Part shown: positions 7,494-14,892 of the stretch, one piece after another
How positions within the stretch are numbered: the first letter of the stretch is position 1
Layout of the letters: each line of letters opens with the position of its first letter
NCBI RefSeq assembly: GCF_001280125.1
Contig: NZ_LGEG01000283.1
Span: forward strand, 1-23,979
Direction: 5' to 3'
Source: Streptomyces sp. NRRL F-6492
GTDB lineage: Bacteria; Actinomycetota; Actinomycetes; Streptomycetales; Streptomycetaceae
DNA length: 23,979 bases
Notes under the pieces: generated by a model
Seen by the model: the letters and a program-made list of their open reading frames with translations, nothing else
What the model was told of the DNA's origin: nothing
Databases searched by the model: none
Position numbers and translations under genes: made by a program

Positions 7494-8459
7494 ATGACGG
7501 ACACTCCGGCACGACTCCTGCATCTGCTCTCGCTCCTCCAGACCCCGCGCGAGTGGCCCGGAAGCGAACTCGCCGAACGCCTCTCGGTCTCCCCGCGCAC
7601 CATCCGCCGGGACGTCGACCGGCTCCGTGACCTCGGCTATCCGGTCGAGGCGACCCTGGGCGCGGTGGGCGGCTACCGCCTCGTCGCCGGTACGGCCATG
7701 CCGCCGCTGCTCCTCGACGACGAGGAGGCCGTCGCCATCGCGGTCGGCCTGCGCGCCGGGGCCGGGCACGCCATCGAGGGCGTCGAGGAGGCGTCCGTAC
7801 GGGCCCTGGCGAAGCTGGAGCAGGTGCTGCCCGCCCGGCTCCGGCACCGGGTCTCCACCCTCCAGAACGCGACGATCCCGCTGACCCGGGGCGACGGCGC
7901 CACGGTCGCGCCCGCCACCCTGACCGCGCTCGCGGGCGCGGTCACCGGGCGGGAGAAGCTGCGCTTCGGGTACCGGGCGGGCGACGGCGCCGAGACGAAG
8001 CGCCTGGTCGAGCCCTACCGGCTGGTCTCCACCGGGCACCGCTGGTACCTCGTCGCGTACGACCTGGGGCGCGAGGACTGGCGGACCTTCCGGGTCGACC
8101 GGGTGAGCGACCCGCTGGCCACCGGGGCCCGCTTCGCCCCGCGCGAGCTGCCGGCGGGCGACGCGGCGCAGATGCTCACCCGCTCGATGGCCCGGTCGCA
8201 GCCGGAGCTGGACCTGGACGTCTCCTTCGAGGCCCCCGCCGACTTCGTGACGGCCCGCCTCCCGTCCCACCTGGTCCCGGCCCCGACGGGGCCCGCCGCC
8301 TGCCGGCTGCGCGCCCGCGCCGCCGACTCGGTCGAGTGGCTGGCGCTCCGCCTGGCCCTGGTCGACGCCCCCTTCACGATCCACGGCCCGGAGCCGCTGC
8401 GGGCGTACGTGGAGGACCTGGCGGGGCGCCTGTCGGCGTCGGTCCCGGCGCGGGGGTAG
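7494..8459 (+). CDS. HTH/WYL-domain transcriptional regulator (YafY type)
   Basis: A 321-residue regulator. Residues about 5-60 form an HTH_11-type winged helix (SELAERLSVSPRTIRRDVDR, followed by LGYPVEATLGAVGGYRL). The effector-binding WYL domain follows, with its namesake WYL at 184-186 in the segment STGHRWYLVAYDL and the downstream basic FRVDRVSDP at about 199-207. WYL domains are thought to sense small molecules or nucleic acid ligands. The ATG at 7494 has GGAC 4 nt upstream at 7487-7490. The gene diverges from the DHA2 exporter and is the most likely regulator of it and of itself. Confidence 0.92.
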   Translation: MTDTPARLLHLLSLLQTPREWPGSELAERLSVSPRTIRRDVDRLRDLGYPVEATLGAVGGYRLVAGTAMPPLLLDDEEAVAIAVGLRAGAGHAIEGVEEASVRALAKLEQVLPARLRHRVSTLQNATIPLTRGDGATVAPATLTALAGAVTGREKLRFGYRAGDGAETKRLVEPYRLVSTGHRWYLVAYDLGREDWRTFRVDRVSDPLATGARFAPRELPAGDAAQMLTRSMARSQPELDLDVSFEAPADFVTARLPSHLVPAPTGPAACRLRARAADSVEWLALRLALVDAPFTIHGPEPLRAYVEDLAGRLSASVPARG

Positions 8460-8469
8460 GAACGCGGCC

Positions 8470-8502
8470 GGGGCCCGGGGACGGTGATCGTCCCCGGGCC
8501 CC
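8470..8502. terminator. Bidirectional terminator between WYL regulator and hrdD
   Basis: A 14-bp perfect stem, GGGGCCCGGGGACG (8470-8483) with CGTCCCCGGGCCCC (8489-8502), loop GTGAT. It lies 10 nt after the regulator stop and 20 nt before the convergent hrdD stop, so it can end both transcripts. Confidence 0.75.
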
Positions 8503-8522
8503 CGGGCGGGTGCGGGAGGGCC

Positions 8523-9524
8523 TCAGGCCACCGCGTCGAAGCCCGTGTCGCGGGCCATCTTCTTCAGTTCCAGGAGTGCGTGCTTCTCGATCTGGCGGAT
8601 CCGCTCGCGGGTGAGGCCGTGCTCCTTGCCGACCTCGGTCAGCGTCCGCTCGCGCCCGTCCTCGATGCCGTACCGCATGCGGATGATCGAGGCCGTCCGG
8701 TGGTCCAGCTTGTCGATGAGGTCGTCGAGCTCCTCGCTGCGCAGCAGCGTGAGCACCGACTGCTCCGGCGAGACCGCCGAGGTGTCCTCCAGCAGGTCGC
8801 CGAACTGGGTCTCGCCCTCGTCGTCCACCGACATGTTCAGCGAGACGGGGTCCCGCGCCCAGTCCATGACGTCGACGATCCGCTCCGGCGTCGAGCCGAG
8901 TTCGGCGGCGATCTCCGCGGGCTCGGGCTCGCGCCCGTGCTCCCGGTTGAACTCGCGCTGCACGCGCCGGATCCGGCCGAGCTCCTCCACCAGGTGGACG
9001 GGGAGCCGGATGGTGCGGGACTGGTCGGCGATGGAGCGGGTGATGGCCTGCCGGATCCACCACGTGGCGTACGTGGAGAACTTGAAGCCCTTGGCGTAGT
9101 CGAACTTCTCGACCGCGCGCACCAGGCCCGCGTTCCCCTCCTGGATCAGATCGAGCAGGGGGAGCCCGCTGCGCGGGTAGCGCCGGGCGACGGCCACCAC
9201 GAGCCGCAGGTTGGACTTGATGAAGAGGTCCTTGGCACGCTCGCCCTCGGCGACCAGCGCCTCGAGCTCCTCGCGGGACGCGCCGCCCGCCTCGGTCTCC
9301 ACCTCGCCGTCGAGTATCTGCCGGGCGTACACGCCGGCCTCGATCGTCTGGGAGAGCTCGACCTCCTTGGCGGCGTCGAGCAGGGGCGTGCGCGCGATCT
9401 CGTCGAGGTACATGCCGACCAGGTCGCGGTCGGCGATCTCCCCGCCCACGGCGCGAACGCTGCTCGCCCGGCGGGCCCCGCTCTGGGCGGAGGTCTGACG
9501 GCGGGCGACGGCACGGGTTGCCAT
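8523..9524 (-). CDS. hrdD: RNA polymerase sigma factor HrdD (group 2 sigma-70)
   Basis: A 333-residue primary-like sigma factor without the long region 1.1 of HrdB. Region 1.2 starts at DLVGMYLDEIARTPLLDAAKE (residues about 34-54). Region 2 covers FIKSNLRLVVAVARRYPRSG to the 2.3/2.4 element KGFKFSTYATWWIRQAITRS (about 101-164). Region 3 follows from RTIRLPVHLVEELGRIRRVQ, and region 4.2 ends with TLTEVGKEHGLTRERIRQIEK (about 294-314). The N-terminus MATRAVARRQ and overall length match S. coelicolor HrdD as I remember it, and not HrdA, HrdB or HrdC. The ATG at 9524 has AAGGGAG 7 nt upstream. Group 2 sigma factors recognise vegetative-type promoters and are usually dispensable. Upstream is a SigR-type promoter, the known route of thiol-stress control of hrdD in S. 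coelicolor. Confidence 0.88.
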   Translation of the reverse strand: MATRAVARRQTSAQSGARRASSVRAVGGEIADRDLVGMYLDEIARTPLLDAAKEVELSQTIEAGVYARQILDGEVETEAGGASREELEALVAEGERAKDLFIKSNLRLVVAVARRYPRSGLPLLDLIQEGNAGLVRAVEKFDYAKGFKFSTYATWWIRQAITRSIADQSRTIRLPVHLVEELGRIRRVQREFNREHGREPEPAEIAAELGSTPERIVDVMDWARDPVSLNMSVDDEGETQFGDLLEDTSAVSPEQSVLTLLRSEELDDLIDKLDHRTASIIRMRYGIEDGRERTLTEVGKEHGLTRERIRQIEKHALLELKKMARDTGFDAVA

Positions 9525-9550
9525 GCGTGCTCCCTTGCTGAGTAGGTCAC

Positions 9551-9568
9551 GACACCCTTTCGGGTGCC
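9551..9568 (-). other. Hairpin in the hrdD 5' leader
   Basis: On the minus strand GGCACCC-GAAA-GGGTGTC forms a 7-bp stem (one G-U pair) capped by a GAAA tetraloop. It lies between the predicted SigR start site (about 9578) and the ribosome site at about 9532-9538. It may stabilise the leader or tune translation; function is unproven. Confidence 0.45.
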
Positions 9569-9584
9569 CTGCATCCGACGGAAA

Positions 9585-9612
9585 CAACGACTGGAAACAG
9601 GACAGAATTCCC
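9585..9612 (-). promoter_or_regulatory. SigR-type promoter of hrdD
   Basis: On the minus strand GGGAAT (9612 to 9607) and GTTG (9588 to 9585) are separated by exactly 18 nt. This matches the Streptomyces SigR (thiol-oxidative stress ECF sigma) consensus GGGAAT-N18-GTT. Transcription would start near 9578 and give a leader of about 54 nt. In S. coelicolor hrdD is an established SigR target, which supports both the gene name and this site. Confidence 0.8.
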
Positions 9613-9830
9613 ACCCGGCACATGGATTTTCGCGATCATGCAGTATCCTGCGCGGCTTCCGCCCCTTCGGGCACGCCGCCGGGACCCACGGAGGCGCAGG
9701 TCAGACCGGGCACGGAGGGTGGAGCGGCGCCCCTCGCGGAGATCCTCGACCACACTGTCGGTGAGACCGCGATCACATGCGGCGCCACCCCTTCAGACGC
9801 GGGACGGGGGCGGGCGGTTGCCTGCGCGAC

Positions 9831-9888
9831 GACGGGCCGCGCGGACGGGTCGCGCGGAGAAGAGGGGCGCGAAGACGGGTCGCGCGGA
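9831..9888. repeat. Short direct repeats GACGGGYCGCGCGGA
   Basis: Three copies of a 15-bp unit, GACGGGYCGCGCGGA, at 9831-9845, 9844-9858 (overlapping the first by 2 nt) and 9874-9888. They lie immediately upstream of the GGGACCTAGGTCCC palindrome. They could be replication slippage products or extended protein-binding sites. Confidence 0.6.
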
Positions 9889-9889
9889 C

Positions 9890-9926
9890 GGGACCTAGGT
9901 CCCGGCGGTCCCTCGGGCCTAGGTCC
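9890..9926. promoter_or_regulatory. Pair of CCTAGG-centred palindromes upstream of the questin-oxidase-like gene
   Basis: GGGACCTAGGTCCC (9890-9903) is a perfect 14-bp palindrome and fits the DosR core GGGAC-N4-GTCCC exactly. GGGCCTAGGTCC (9915-9926) is a near-perfect second copy with its centre 24 bp away. Relative to the predicted transcription start near 9972 the centres are at about -75 and -51, upstream of the -35 hexamer, as expected for activator sites. Assignment to an OsdR/DevR-type regulator is inference from the half-site. Confidence 0.5.
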
Positions 9927-9934
9927 GCGGCCCG

Positions 9935-9964
9935 TTACGCCGCGCCCCTCCCCCGCCCTACCGT
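9935..9964 (+). promoter_or_regulatory. Predicted vegetative-type promoter giving a leaderless transcript
   Basis: TTACGC (9935-9940) and TACCGT (9959-9964) are separated by 18 nt. The -10 ends 7 nt before the ATG at 9972, so transcription would begin at or next to the start codon. This agrees with the absence of a purine-rich ribosome site: the leader is pyrimidine-rich. Confidence 0.45.
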
Positions 9965-9971
9965 CGGCCCC

Positions 9972-10985
9972 ATGACCGACACCACCGGAACCCTGGACGA
10001 AGCCCTCGAACGACTCCACGCCTCCGGCCCCGAGCGCCACGGCCGGCTGACCAACCACGCCCCGATGGCCGTCGAGGCGCTGGTCCGCCACGGACAGGCC
10101 GCCGCCGTGCACCGCTGGCTGGACCGGTACGCGGACAAGCTGGAGGAGCCGCCGCCCCCGTACGCCCCCGTCACGGCGGGCGGCTGGCGCGAGGCGCTCG
10201 GCGATCCGGCCCGGAGCACCGACTGGACCCGCTTCTTCGCCCGGGAGCTGGCGGAGCGCCCCTGGCGGGCGGTGCTCGCCGAGTGGTGGCCCCGGCTGCT
10301 CCCGGGGATCGCGGCCGGGGCGACGCACCCGGCGATCCGCACGGGCCACGCCGTACGGACCATGCTGGCGTCCCCCGAAGGCGCGACGGCCCCGCGCACG
10401 GCCGAGCTGGCGCACGCCCTGGGCTACTGGGCGGCCCGCCACCAGCCGCTCCCGCCGCTCGCCCCGCTGGCCGCCGCGCCGACGGCGGCGGCCGCGCTCG
10501 ACGCCGTGCCCCGGGTCCCGGACCAGGACGGCGGGATCCGGCACCGGCTCGCGCAGCTGACGGCGTTCCCCGTGTGGGGCGGGGCGCCGGACCCGGAGAC
10601 GGCGCGGGCGCGGCTCGTGGAGCTGGTGGCGGCGGCGACGCACCGGTACGCGACCCACGGCCACGGGGAGCCGGTCATGCTGGTGCACGCGGCGACCGCG
10701 CCGAACGCGGTCCTGCGCGTCCTGCCCGCGCTCCCCCGGGAGCTGTGGGCGCCGAGCCTGTCGGCGGCCTGGACGGCGGCGGCCGCGGTGACCGCCGCGT
10801 ATGCCCCGGCGGAGCCGGCCCCGTACGCGCGGACCGCCCTGACCCCCGGGGAGGTCTTCGAGCGGGCGGCGGCGCACGGCGACGACCACACGATCAAGTT
10901 CACGGACACGGCGCTCGACGTGGGCGGTCCGCTCGCGCTCGCGGCGGCCGTCCGCTCGGTCGAGCTGAACGCGCCGGCCTTCTGA
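9972..10985 (+). CDS. Questin oxidase-like family protein (DUF4243-type)
   Basis: A soluble 337-residue protein. Family features are SNHGPMAVEAL-like NHAPMAVEALVRHGQ (about 28-42), HRWLDRYADKL (about 46-56), WREALGDPARSTDWTRFF (about 71-88) and the core LLPGIAAGATHPAIRTGHAVR (about 109-129). Fungal members act in Baeyer-Villiger-type ring cleavage of anthraquinones such as questin; bacterial members are mostly uncharacterised, so the substrate is unknown and assignment rests on overall resemblance. The ATG at 9972 is probably leaderless. The gene is convergent with the dioxygenase gene, with only 6 nt between stop codons and no room for a terminator hairpin. Two CCTAGG palindromes upstream suggest activator control. 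Confidence 0.75.
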   Translation: MTDTTGTLDEALERLHASGPERHGRLTNHAPMAVEALVRHGQAAAVHRWLDRYADKLEEPPPPYAPVTAGGWREALGDPARSTDWTRFFARELAERPWRAVLAEWWPRLLPGIAAGATHPAIRTGHAVRTMLASPEGATAPRTAELAHALGYWAARHQPLPPLAPLAAAPTAAAALDAVPRVPDQDGGIRHRLAQLTAFPVWGGAPDPETARARLVELVAAATHRYATHGHGEPVMLVHAATAPNAVLRVLPALPRELWAPSLSAAWTAAAAVTAAYAPAEPAPYARTALTPGEVFERAAAHGDDHTIKFTDTALDVGGPLALAAAVRSVELNAPAF

Positions 10986-10991
10986 GACCGG

Positions 10992-11780
10992 TCAGCCGAA
11001 CTGCACGGACCGCTTGGCGAGGCCCATCCAGAAGCCGTCGATCACCGACCGCTCCGTGTCGAGGTCCCCGGCCGCGTCCGCCGCGCCCAGGGTGACGAAG
11101 AGGGGCGCGAAGTGTTCGGTGCGGGGGTGGGCGAGGCGCCCGGCGGGCGACTTGTGCTCGAAGTCGAGGAGGGCGTCGACGTCCCGCGCGGCGAGGGCCT
11201 CGCCTCCCCAGGCGTCGAACTCGGCGGACCAGCCCGGCACTCCGCCCCCGGGGTGCCGGAGCGCGGCCAGGTTGTGGGTGAAGAAGCCGCTGCCCACGAT
11301 CAGGACGCCCTCGTCGCGCAGCGGGGCGAGCCGGCGTCCGACGTCCAGGAGCCGGCGCGGGTCGAGGGTGGGCAGGGAGATCTGGAGCACGGGGACGCCG
11401 GCGTCCGGGAACATCTCGACGAGCGGCACGTACGCGCCGTGGTCGAGGCCCCGGTCGGGGATGTCCTGCACGGGCGTGCCGGGCGCGCGGAGCAGCTTGC
11501 GGACGCTCTCGGCGAGCCCGGGCGCGCCGGGGGCCGCGTACGCGACGCGGTAGTAGTGCTCGGGGAAGCCCCAGAAGTCGTACACGAGGGGCACGGTCTC
11601 GGTGGCGCCGAGCGCGAGCGGGGCCTCCTCCCAGTGGGCGGAGACCATGAGGATCGCCTTCGGCCGCGGCAGGTCCGCGGACCAGGCGGCCAGCTCGCCG
11701 GGCCAGACGGGGTCGTCGGCGAGCGGCGGGGCGCCGTGGGACAGGTAGAGGGCGGGCATCCGTGCCTGCACGGGGTCCAT
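10992..11780 (-). CDS. DODA-type class III extradiol ring-opening dioxygenase (LigB superfamily, YgiD-like)
   Basis: A 262-residue protein of the LigB/4,5-DOPA-extradiol-dioxygenase family, which uses a mononuclear metal to open catechol-type rings. Likely metal ligands are His15 in YLSHGAPP, His49 in MVSAHWE and His223 in TEHFAPLF; His169 in GFFTHN is the conserved catalytic histidine; DHGAYVPL (His114) is also conserved. The physiological substrate is unknown, and some family members act on quinone or catechol stress compounds. The ATG at 11780 has GGAGG 8 nt upstream; a GTG at 11789 is in frame but would lie inside that ribosome site. The gene is divergent from a MarR regulator with two related operator-like repeats between them, so the regulator probably represses both until an aromatic or redox signal releases it. 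Confidence 0.9.
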   Translation of the reverse strand: MDPVQARMPALYLSHGAPPLADDPVWPGELAAWSADLPRPKAILMVSAHWEEAPLALGATETVPLVYDFWGFPEHYYRVAYAAPGAPGLAESVRKLLRAPGTPVQDIPDRGLDHGAYVPLVEMFPDAGVPVLQISLPTLDPRRLLDVGRRLAPLRDEGVLIVGSGFFTHNLAALRHPGGGVPGWSAEFDAWGGEALAARDVDALLDFEHKSPAGRLAHPRTEHFAPLFVTLGAADAAGDLDTERSVIDGFWMGLAKRSVQFG

Positions 11781-11812
11781 GGCGGCCACCTCCGGCTTCC
11801 TTCGCGAACCAA

Positions 11813-11875
11813 GGTTCTTGAAACTTCAAGCTTGCCCGGCCAGCATAAGCCGACTTAGTTCAACTTTCAAGAACG
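11813..11875. promoter_or_regulatory. Two inverted copies of a MarR operator-like motif
   Basis: Site 1 (plus strand, 11813-11831) has GTTCTTGAAACTTCAAG with CTTGAA/TTCAAG arms around AC. Site 2 (minus strand, 11875 to 11857) has GTTCTTGAAAGTTGAAC. They match at 14 of 19 positions and face each other with centres 44 bp apart. Site 1 lies close to the dioxygenase start. Site 2 covers the -35-like TTCAAC (11859-11864) of a promoter whose -10 is TACGAT (11881-11886). Their form and placement suit autoregulation and control of the dioxygenase by the MarR protein. Confidence 0.65.
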
Positions 11876-11893
11876 AGTCGTACGATGGGGACC

Positions 11894-12391
11894 ATGGGAG
11901 ACATGACCGAACCGCGCTGGCTCACCGACGAGGAACACCAGGTCTGGCGCGCCTACCTCCACGCCACCACGCTCCTGGAGGACCACCTCGACCGCCAGTT
12001 GCAGCGCGACGCCGGGATGCCGCACATCTACTACGGCCTGCTCGTCCAGCTCTCCCAGGCGCCCCGCCGCCGCATGCGGATGACCGAACTGGCCAAGGAC
12101 GCCAAGATCACCCGCTCCCGGCTCTCCCACGCCGTGGCCCGCCTGGAGAAGAACGGCTGGGTGCGGCGCGAGAACTGCCCCTCCGACAGGCGCGGCCAGT
12201 TCGCCCGGCTCACGGACGAGGGCATGGAGGTCCTCCGGCGCAACGCGCCCGGCCACGTGGCGGCCGTGCGCCAGGCCCTGTTCGACCGGCTCTCCGCGGA
12301 GCAGGTGGAGCAGCTCGGCACGATCATGCGGGTGATGGCCGAGGGCCTCGAACCGGCGCACCCGGACGCGGACCTGCCCTGGCTCCGCTGA
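11894..12391 (+). CDS. MarR family winged-helix regulator
   Basis: About 165 residues. The N-terminal dimerisation helix is WLTDEEHQVWRAYLHATTLL. The winged helix follows, with MRMTELAKDAKITRSRLSHAVARLEKNGWV (recognition helix in the second half) and the wing PSDRRGQFARLTDEG, characteristic of MarR proteins. Such proteins are usually repressors released by phenolic ligands or oxidants. Start choice is uncertain: ATGs at 11885, 11894 and 11903 are in frame. The predicted -10 TACGAT overlaps 11885, which makes that ATG unlikely to be transcribed; 11894 would be leaderless, while 11903 has GGGAG 4 nt upstream. The gene is divergent from the DODA-type dioxygenase and convergent with the exporter gene. 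Confidence 0.9.
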   Translation: MGDMTEPRWLTDEEHQVWRAYLHATTLLEDHLDRQLQRDAGMPHIYYGLLVQLSQAPRRRMRMTELAKDAKITRSRLSHAVARLEKNGWVRRENCPSDRRGQFARLTDEGMEVLRRNAPGHVAAVRQALFDRLSAEQVEQLGTIMRVMAEGLEPAHPDADLPWLR

Positions 12392-12408
12392 GTACGCGGA
12401 GCCAGGGC
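12376..12408. terminator. Terminator overlapping the marR-type stop codon
   Basis: A 13-bp perfect stem, GCCCTGGCTCCGC (12376-12388) with GCGGAGCCAGGGC (12396-12408), loop TGAGTAC. The upstream arm encodes the last four residues of the MarR protein and the TGA stop lies in the loop. The convergent exporter gene ends at 12431, so the hairpin can act in both directions. Confidence 0.75.
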
Positions 12409-12430
12409 AGGGAGACGGGAGTTCCGGCGG

Positions 12431-13969
12431 TCAGTGGGCGACGACCGGGATCCTCGCCTCGTCGTCCGCGCCCGTGCCGGACCCGGCGACCACACCGCCC
12501 TCCGGCTTCCCGGTGTTGATGAGCGCGAAGGCGATCGCGGCCGAGACGGCCAGGATGCCGACCGCCCACCAGATGGCCGCCGCGTACCCCTCGACCATGC
12601 CCTGGAGCTGGAGCAGCTTCTGGGCGGCCGGGGTGGTGGCGCCCGCCGCGTGGTCGGTCAGGTAGGCGGTGGTGGCCGAGGCGGCGATCGTGTTCAGCAG
12701 GGCCGTGCCGATGGCGCCGCCGACCTGCTGCGAGGTGTTGACCATCGCGGAGGCCACACCGGCGTCCCGCGGGTCCACGCCGTGCGTCGCGAGCGACATG
12801 GCCGGCATGAACGCCGTGCCCATGCCCAGGCCGAGCAGCAGCTGCGCGGGCAGGATCAGACCGGTGTACGAGGTGCCGATCTCCAGCCGGGTCAGGAGCA
12901 GCATGCCGACGGCGGCGGTCAGGAAGCCCGGCGCCATCAGCAGGCGCGGCGGGACGCGGGTCATCAGGCGCGCGCCGATCTGGGTCGAGCCCACGATCAT
13001 GCCCACGATCATCGGCAGGAACGCGAAGCCCGTCCTGACCGGCGAGTACCCCTTCACGACCTGGAGGTAGTACGTCAGGAAGAGGAACAGGCCGAACATC
13101 GCGATGACGGCGAGGCCGAGCGACAGGTAGACGCCGCCGCGGTTGCGGTCGGCCAGGACGCGCAGCGGGAGCAGCGGGGACCGCACGCGCGACTCGGTGG
13201 CGACGAAGGCCAGGAGCAGCACGGCGGAGCCGGCGAAGAGGCCGATCGTGCCGGCGTCGCTCCAGCCCTCGGACTCGGCGCGGGTGAAGCCGTACACGAG
13301 GGCGACCAGGCCCAGGGTGGACAGGATGACGCCGGGGACGTCGAGCGGGGAGCGGTTGCGGCCCGCCGCCGGCTCGCGGACGACGAGGTACGCGCCGACG
13401 GCGGCGACCACGGCGAACGGGATGTTGACGAAGAAGGTCCAGCGCCAGTTCAGGTACTCGGTGAGGAAGCCGCCGAGGATCAGGCCCACGGCGCCGCCGC
13501 CGCCGGCGATCGCGCCGTAGATGCCGAAGGCCTTGGCGCGTTCCCTGGCGTCGGTGAAGGTCACCGCGAGCAGCGAGAGCGCGGCGGGCGCGAGGAGCGC
13601 GCCGAAGGCGCCCTGGAGCGCGCGGGCGCCGAGCATCATGGCCTCGCCGTTCGCGGCCCCGCCGAGGGCGGAGGCGGCGGCGAAGCCGGCCAGGCCGACG
13701 ATGAAGGTGCGCTTGCGGCCCCACAGGTCGGCGATCCGGCCGCCGAAGAGGAGGAGCCCGCCGAAGGCGAGGGCGTAGGCGGTGACGACCCACTGCCGGT
13801 TGCCGTCCGTGATCCCGAGGTCCTGCTGGGCGGAGGGCAGGGCGATGTTCACGATCGTCGCGTCGAGGACGACCATCAGCTGGGCGAGGGCGATGAAGAC
13901 GAGCGCCTTCCAGCGCCCGGGGTCGGGCGTGAGCGCGGTGCTCGCGGGGGTGCCGGCGATTTTGGACAT
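12431..13969 (-). CDS. MFS transporter, DHA2 (14-helix) drug efflux family
   Basis: A 512-residue membrane protein with DHA2 signatures: LAQLMVVLDATIVNIALPSAQ (helix 1), GGRIADLWGRKRTF (motif A) and AGGGGAVGLILGGFLTEYLNW, read as motif C plus loop. Other typical segments are NWRWTFFVNIPFA and, in the C-terminal half, GVASAMVNTSQQVGGAIGTAL. It should export a drug-like or endogenous compound with proton antiport; the substrate is unknown. Start: ATG at 13969 with AGAGG about 11 nt upstream; an in-frame GTG at 13981 is too close to that site. A TetR gene ends 125 nt upstream on the same strand, so the two probably form a regulator-exporter pair. Likely control is by the TetR protein. Confidence 0.92.
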   Translation of the reverse strand: MSKIAGTPASTALTPDPGRWKALVFIALAQLMVVLDATIVNIALPSAQQDLGITDGNRQWVVTAYALAFGGLLLFGGRIADLWGRKRTFIVGLAGFAAASALGGAANGEAMMLGARALQGAFGALLAPAALSLLAVTFTDARERAKAFGIYGAIAGGGGAVGLILGGFLTEYLNWRWTFFVNIPFAVVAAVGAYLVVREPAAGRNRSPLDVPGVILSTLGLVALVYGFTRAESEGWSDAGTIGLFAGSAVLLLAFVATESRVRSPLLPLRVLADRNRGGVYLSLGLAVIAMFGLFLFLTYYLQVVKGYSPVRTGFAFLPMIVGMIVGSTQIGARLMTRVPPRLLMAPGFLTAAVGMLLLTRLEIGTSYTGLILPAQLLLGLGMGTAFMPAMSLATHGVDPRDAGVASAMVNTSQQVGGAIGTALLNTIAASATTAYLTDHAAGATTPAAQKLLQLQGMVEGYAAAIWWAVGILAVSAAIAFALINTGKPEGGVVAGSGTGADDEARIPVVAH

Positions 13970-14094
13970 GGGTGGAGCCACCTCTTGGCGCGTACGGGTG
14001 AAAAAGGGACGTGAAGGCGTGCGGGCGCCCGGGATGGACGGCGCCTCGCGAAAGGTCTACGGAAGGGCCACCGGCGGGGTCGTGACCGGCCGGG

Positions 14095-14757
14095 TCAGGA
14101 CGAGCAGGTGTCGCGTCTCAGGTCCTCCAGGGTGACGGCCGTCCCGGGCAGCTCGGAGCGCGCGGGCGCCTCCAGGCCGTCGAGGAACAGCTGCAGATGG
14201 CGGTGGACGAACGGGTCGAAGGCCGCCCAGGCGGTGCCCGGCAGCGGGCGGGTCAGCTGCGACACCGCCACCATCAGGTCCCCGACTCCGACGTCGGCGC
14301 GCATCCGGCCGGCCCGCTGCGCCCGGTCGACGAGGCCCTGGACGGCCTCCTCCAGGCGGTCGCGCTCGGCCACCAGGTCGGGGTGGTCCTTGTCGAAGGC
14401 GCCGTCGAGCATCGGGCAGAGGGCGCCGATGCGCTCGTCGGCGGCGCCGTGGGTGAAGCGGCGGAGGGCGGCGAAGGCGTCGTCCTCCTCCTCGGCGGCC
14501 CGCTCGGCGAGCTCGGTGACGCGGGCCATGAGCGAGAGGACGACCTCGCGGACGAGGTCGGCGCGCTCGGGGAAGTTCCGGTAGAGCGTGGCGTTCCCGA
14601 CGCCGGCGCGGCGCGCGACCTCGTCGTACGGCACCTGGGAGCCGAACTCGACGAACACCTCGCGGGCCGCCGTCACGATCCGCTCGCGGTTGCGCAGGGC
14701 GTCGGCGCGCGGCCGGGGTGCGCGGCGGGCGGGCGCGATGCCGGTGCTGCTGGTCAC
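14095..14757 (-). CDS. TetR family transcriptional regulator
   Basis: A 220-residue TetR protein. The HTH lies near residues 22-68: RERIVTAAREVFVEFGSQVP, then YDEVARRAGVGNATLYRNFP as recognition helix and the ERADLVREVV helix. The C-terminal part is a helical ligand-binding domain (about 75-210, with GALCPMLDGAFDKDHPDLVA) of the type found in SbtR-like regulators. Start: GTG at 14757 with AGGAGG 8 nt upstream. It is followed on the same strand by a DHA2 exporter, its likely target. A pair of inverted GGGGARAGGTTCCCC elements lies about 140-190 nt upstream and could be its operator. Confidence 0.92.
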   Translation of the reverse strand: MTSSTGIAPARRAPRPRADALRNRERIVTAAREVFVEFGSQVPYDEVARRAGVGNATLYRNFPERADLVREVVLSLMARVTELAERAAEEEDDAFAALRRFTHGAADERIGALCPMLDGAFDKDHPDLVAERDRLEEAVQGLVDRAQRAGRMRADVGVGDLMVAVSQLTRPLPGTAWAAFDPFVHRHLQLFLDGLEAPARSELPGTAVTLEDLRRDTCSS

Positions 14758-14892
14758 GTCGGAGCCTCCTCGGAACGGCGGGTCACGGGGTCACGGGTCT
14801 GTCGGGTCCGTCGGGTCGGCGGGGCGCCGGACCACCGGGCCGTCCGGTCGCCGGTCCACCGGACCGTGGCCGGTGGGGCGAGTCGAACGCAT

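Larger units (their letters stand above)
9613..9971. other. Intergenic region between hrdD and the questin-oxidase-like gene
   Basis: About 360 nt without a convincing gene. Weak frames exist on both strands (for example plus 9622 onward, minus 9753 to 9547), but third-position GC is not elevated and no good ribosome site precedes them. The region holds a run of 15-bp repeats (9831-9888), two CCTAGG-centred palindromes (9890-9926) and a promoter-like pair of hexamers close to the next start. Confidence 0.5.

Noticed and set aside
9831..9888. CRISPR-like interpretation of the short repeats.
   Set aside because: Units are 15 bp, partly overlapping, without regular spacers, and no cas genes are present.
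9523..9975. Small open frames between hrdD and the next gene on both strands.
   Set aside because: No recognisable protein, no good ribosome site, and third-position GC is not raised. The region contains promoter elements and repeats instead.
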